Below are positions 63,272 to 64,000 of a DNA stretch of 64,000 bases, piece by piece. The position numbers were made by a program, and so were the translations under genes. The notes under the pieces are model-generated. The model had not been told where the DNA came from. It saw only the letters and a list, made by a program, of their open reading frames with translations, and did no database searches. The DNA lies in NCBI RefSeq assembly GCF_036227485.1, contig NZ_CP109479.1:992001-1056000 (forward strand). The letters are read 5' to 3'. The DNA is from Streptomyces sp. NBC_01451. Lineage in GTDB: Bacteria; Actinomycetota; Actinomycetes; Streptomycetales; Streptomycetaceae. Positions within the stretch are counted from its first letter, which is position 1. Each line of letters opens with the position of its first letter.

Positions 63272-64000
63272 GCGGTTGCCTCGTCTTCTTGCCGGGCTGC
63301 CTCCGGTGGCCGGGCTGCCTCCGGTTTCCGGTCTTCCTCTTTGCGGTCTTCTTCTTCGAGGGCTTCCTGCGGGGCCCGCAGGTGCGGATCGTCCTCCGCG
63401 GCGAGGGGGTGCAGCGGGAGTGCGGTGGCGACCTCGAAGCCGCCGCCGGGGCGGGGGCCCGCGTGCAGGTCGCCGCCGACGGAGTGGGCCCGCTCACGCA
63501 TGCCCATCAGGCCGTAGCCGCCGCCCGGGACCGACGGAGGGGCGGTGGCCGCGTCGTTGGTGACCGAGATGAGCAGCCGGGAGTCGGAGTACGTGAGCCG
63601 GATGGTCGCACCCTTGCCCGCGCCGTGCTTCGTGACGTTGGTGAGGGCTTCCTGGATGATCCGGTACGCCGTCAGGTCGACGCCCGGTGACAGGTTCCGC
63701 GGTTCTCCCTCGGTGGAGACGGTGACCTCGATGCCTGCGGTCTCGCAGGTCGCGATCAGCTCGGGGAGGCGGTCGAGGCCGGGGGCGGGTTCCAGTGAAT
63801 CGGCCTCGGAGTCGCCGGTCTGGCGCAACACCCCTACGGTGGCGCGGAGTTCGAGCAGCGCGGAGGACGTTGTGGCAGTCAGCTCGTCGAGCAGCCGCAT
63901 CGCCTGTTCCGGGTGGGTGGGCGCGAGGTGGCGGGCGGTGCCGGCCTGGGCGTTGGCGACGGCCATGTGATGGGCGACCACGTCGTGGAGTTCGCGGGCG
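63268..64000 (-). CDS. Sensor histidine kinase, HisKA_3 family (5' end outside window)
   Basis: The visible 3' part encodes the dimerisation helix ARELHDVVAHHMAVANAQAG with the phosphorylated His, then LLELRATVGVLRQ, the HATPase domain (DLTAYRIIQEALTNVTKHG with the N box, GGGYGLMGMRERAHSVGGDL) and an atypical ~45-residue charged tail with a PEAARP-PEAARQ hexapeptide repeat (17-nt units at 63291 and 63309). The sensor half lies outside. It is coupled to the response regulator by a 4-nt overlap. Confidence 0.9.
   Translation of the reverse strand, partial: ARELHDVVAHHMAVANAQAGTARHLAPTHPEQAMRLLDELTATTSSALLELRATVGVLRQTGDSEADSLEPAPGLDRLPELIATCETAGIEVTVSTEGEPRNLSPGVDLTAYRIIQEALTNVTKHGAGKGATIRLTYSDSRLLISVTNDAATAPPSVPGGGYGLMGMRERAHSVGGDLHAGPRPGGGFEVATALPLHPLAAEDDPHLRAPQEALEEEDRKEEDRKPEAARPPEAARQEDEATA

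Overview
The window looks like chromosomal DNA of a Streptomyces species. It is very GC-rich with strongly GC-biased third positions, uses many GTG and some TTG starts after GGAGG-type ribosome sites, and has family combinations typical of that genus: a DUF574 methyltransferase, an Rpf-LysM-M23 muralysin, a PAS-GGDEF-EAL protein, PAS/GAF/PP2C phosphatases, ornithine-lipid genes and a menaquinone-type succinate dehydrogenase. From memory, the order olsA-olsB-sdhBAC-LysR-GGDEF/EAL and later rpfD-gnd resembles the S. coelicolor SCO0920-SCO0975 region. That comparison was not run here. No rRNA, tRNA, CRISPR array, prophage or intact insertion sequence was recognised.

Layout. 1-7.4 kb: K+(Na+)/H+ antiporter with its RCK_C subunit, a DinB protein, a luciferase-like oxidoreductase, a translationally coupled pair of unknown proteins that share an Asn/Gln/Gly motif, and the ornithine-lipid genes olsA/olsB. 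7.7-15.1 kb: sdhCAB, a divergent LysR regulator with a clear dyad, and a c-di-GMP enzyme coupled to a methyltransferase. 15.5-20.7 kb: a surface zone with a repeat lipoprotein, a Pro/Thr-rich C-terminally anchored protein, a DUF4239 membrane protein, two convergent paralogous secreted proteins and a class F sortase. 20.7-30.5 kb: polysaccharide deacetylase, Usp, CapA-like lipoprotein, an ECF sigma / unknown / anti-sigma group, Fpg/Nei glycosylase, PP2C phosphatase and an LMF1-like membrane protein.

30.5-42.8 kb is an L-fucose utilisation island. Eight genes on the minus strand form one operon with overlapping ends: binding lipoprotein, ABC ATPase, permease, fuconate dehydratase, SDR, aldo/keto reductase, mutarotase and fuconolactonase. 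A divergent FadR-type regulator has an 11-bp operator in the shared promoter. Beyond the regulator lie a Tat-exported alpha-L-fucosidase (GH29) and a secreted GH20 enzyme; a GH92 alpha-mannosidase lies 7 kb further on. The secreted enzymes would release fucose and other sugars from complex glycans, the transporter would import fucose, and the oxidative pathway would convert it. The enzyme that finally cleaves the C6 acid is not in the window.

43-64 kb: amidase, a 57-codon unknown gene, a degenerate HD protein, two SDRs (one with a zinc-ribbon extension), a WS/DGAT acyltransferase, GH92, glgC and a GlgA/GlgM-type glycosyltransferase, an FhuF-like Fe-S protein, an EamA-like transporter, rpfD, gnd, a peptide that is half proline, an Asp/Glu racemase-family protein, GNAT, panD, the rearranged remains of an HxlR/azoreductase pair, and a NarL-type two-component system cut by the window edge. 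Four copies of a degenerate intergenic repeat, several with a terminator-like hairpin, lie at about 7.6, 12.1, 46.5 and 59.8 kb.
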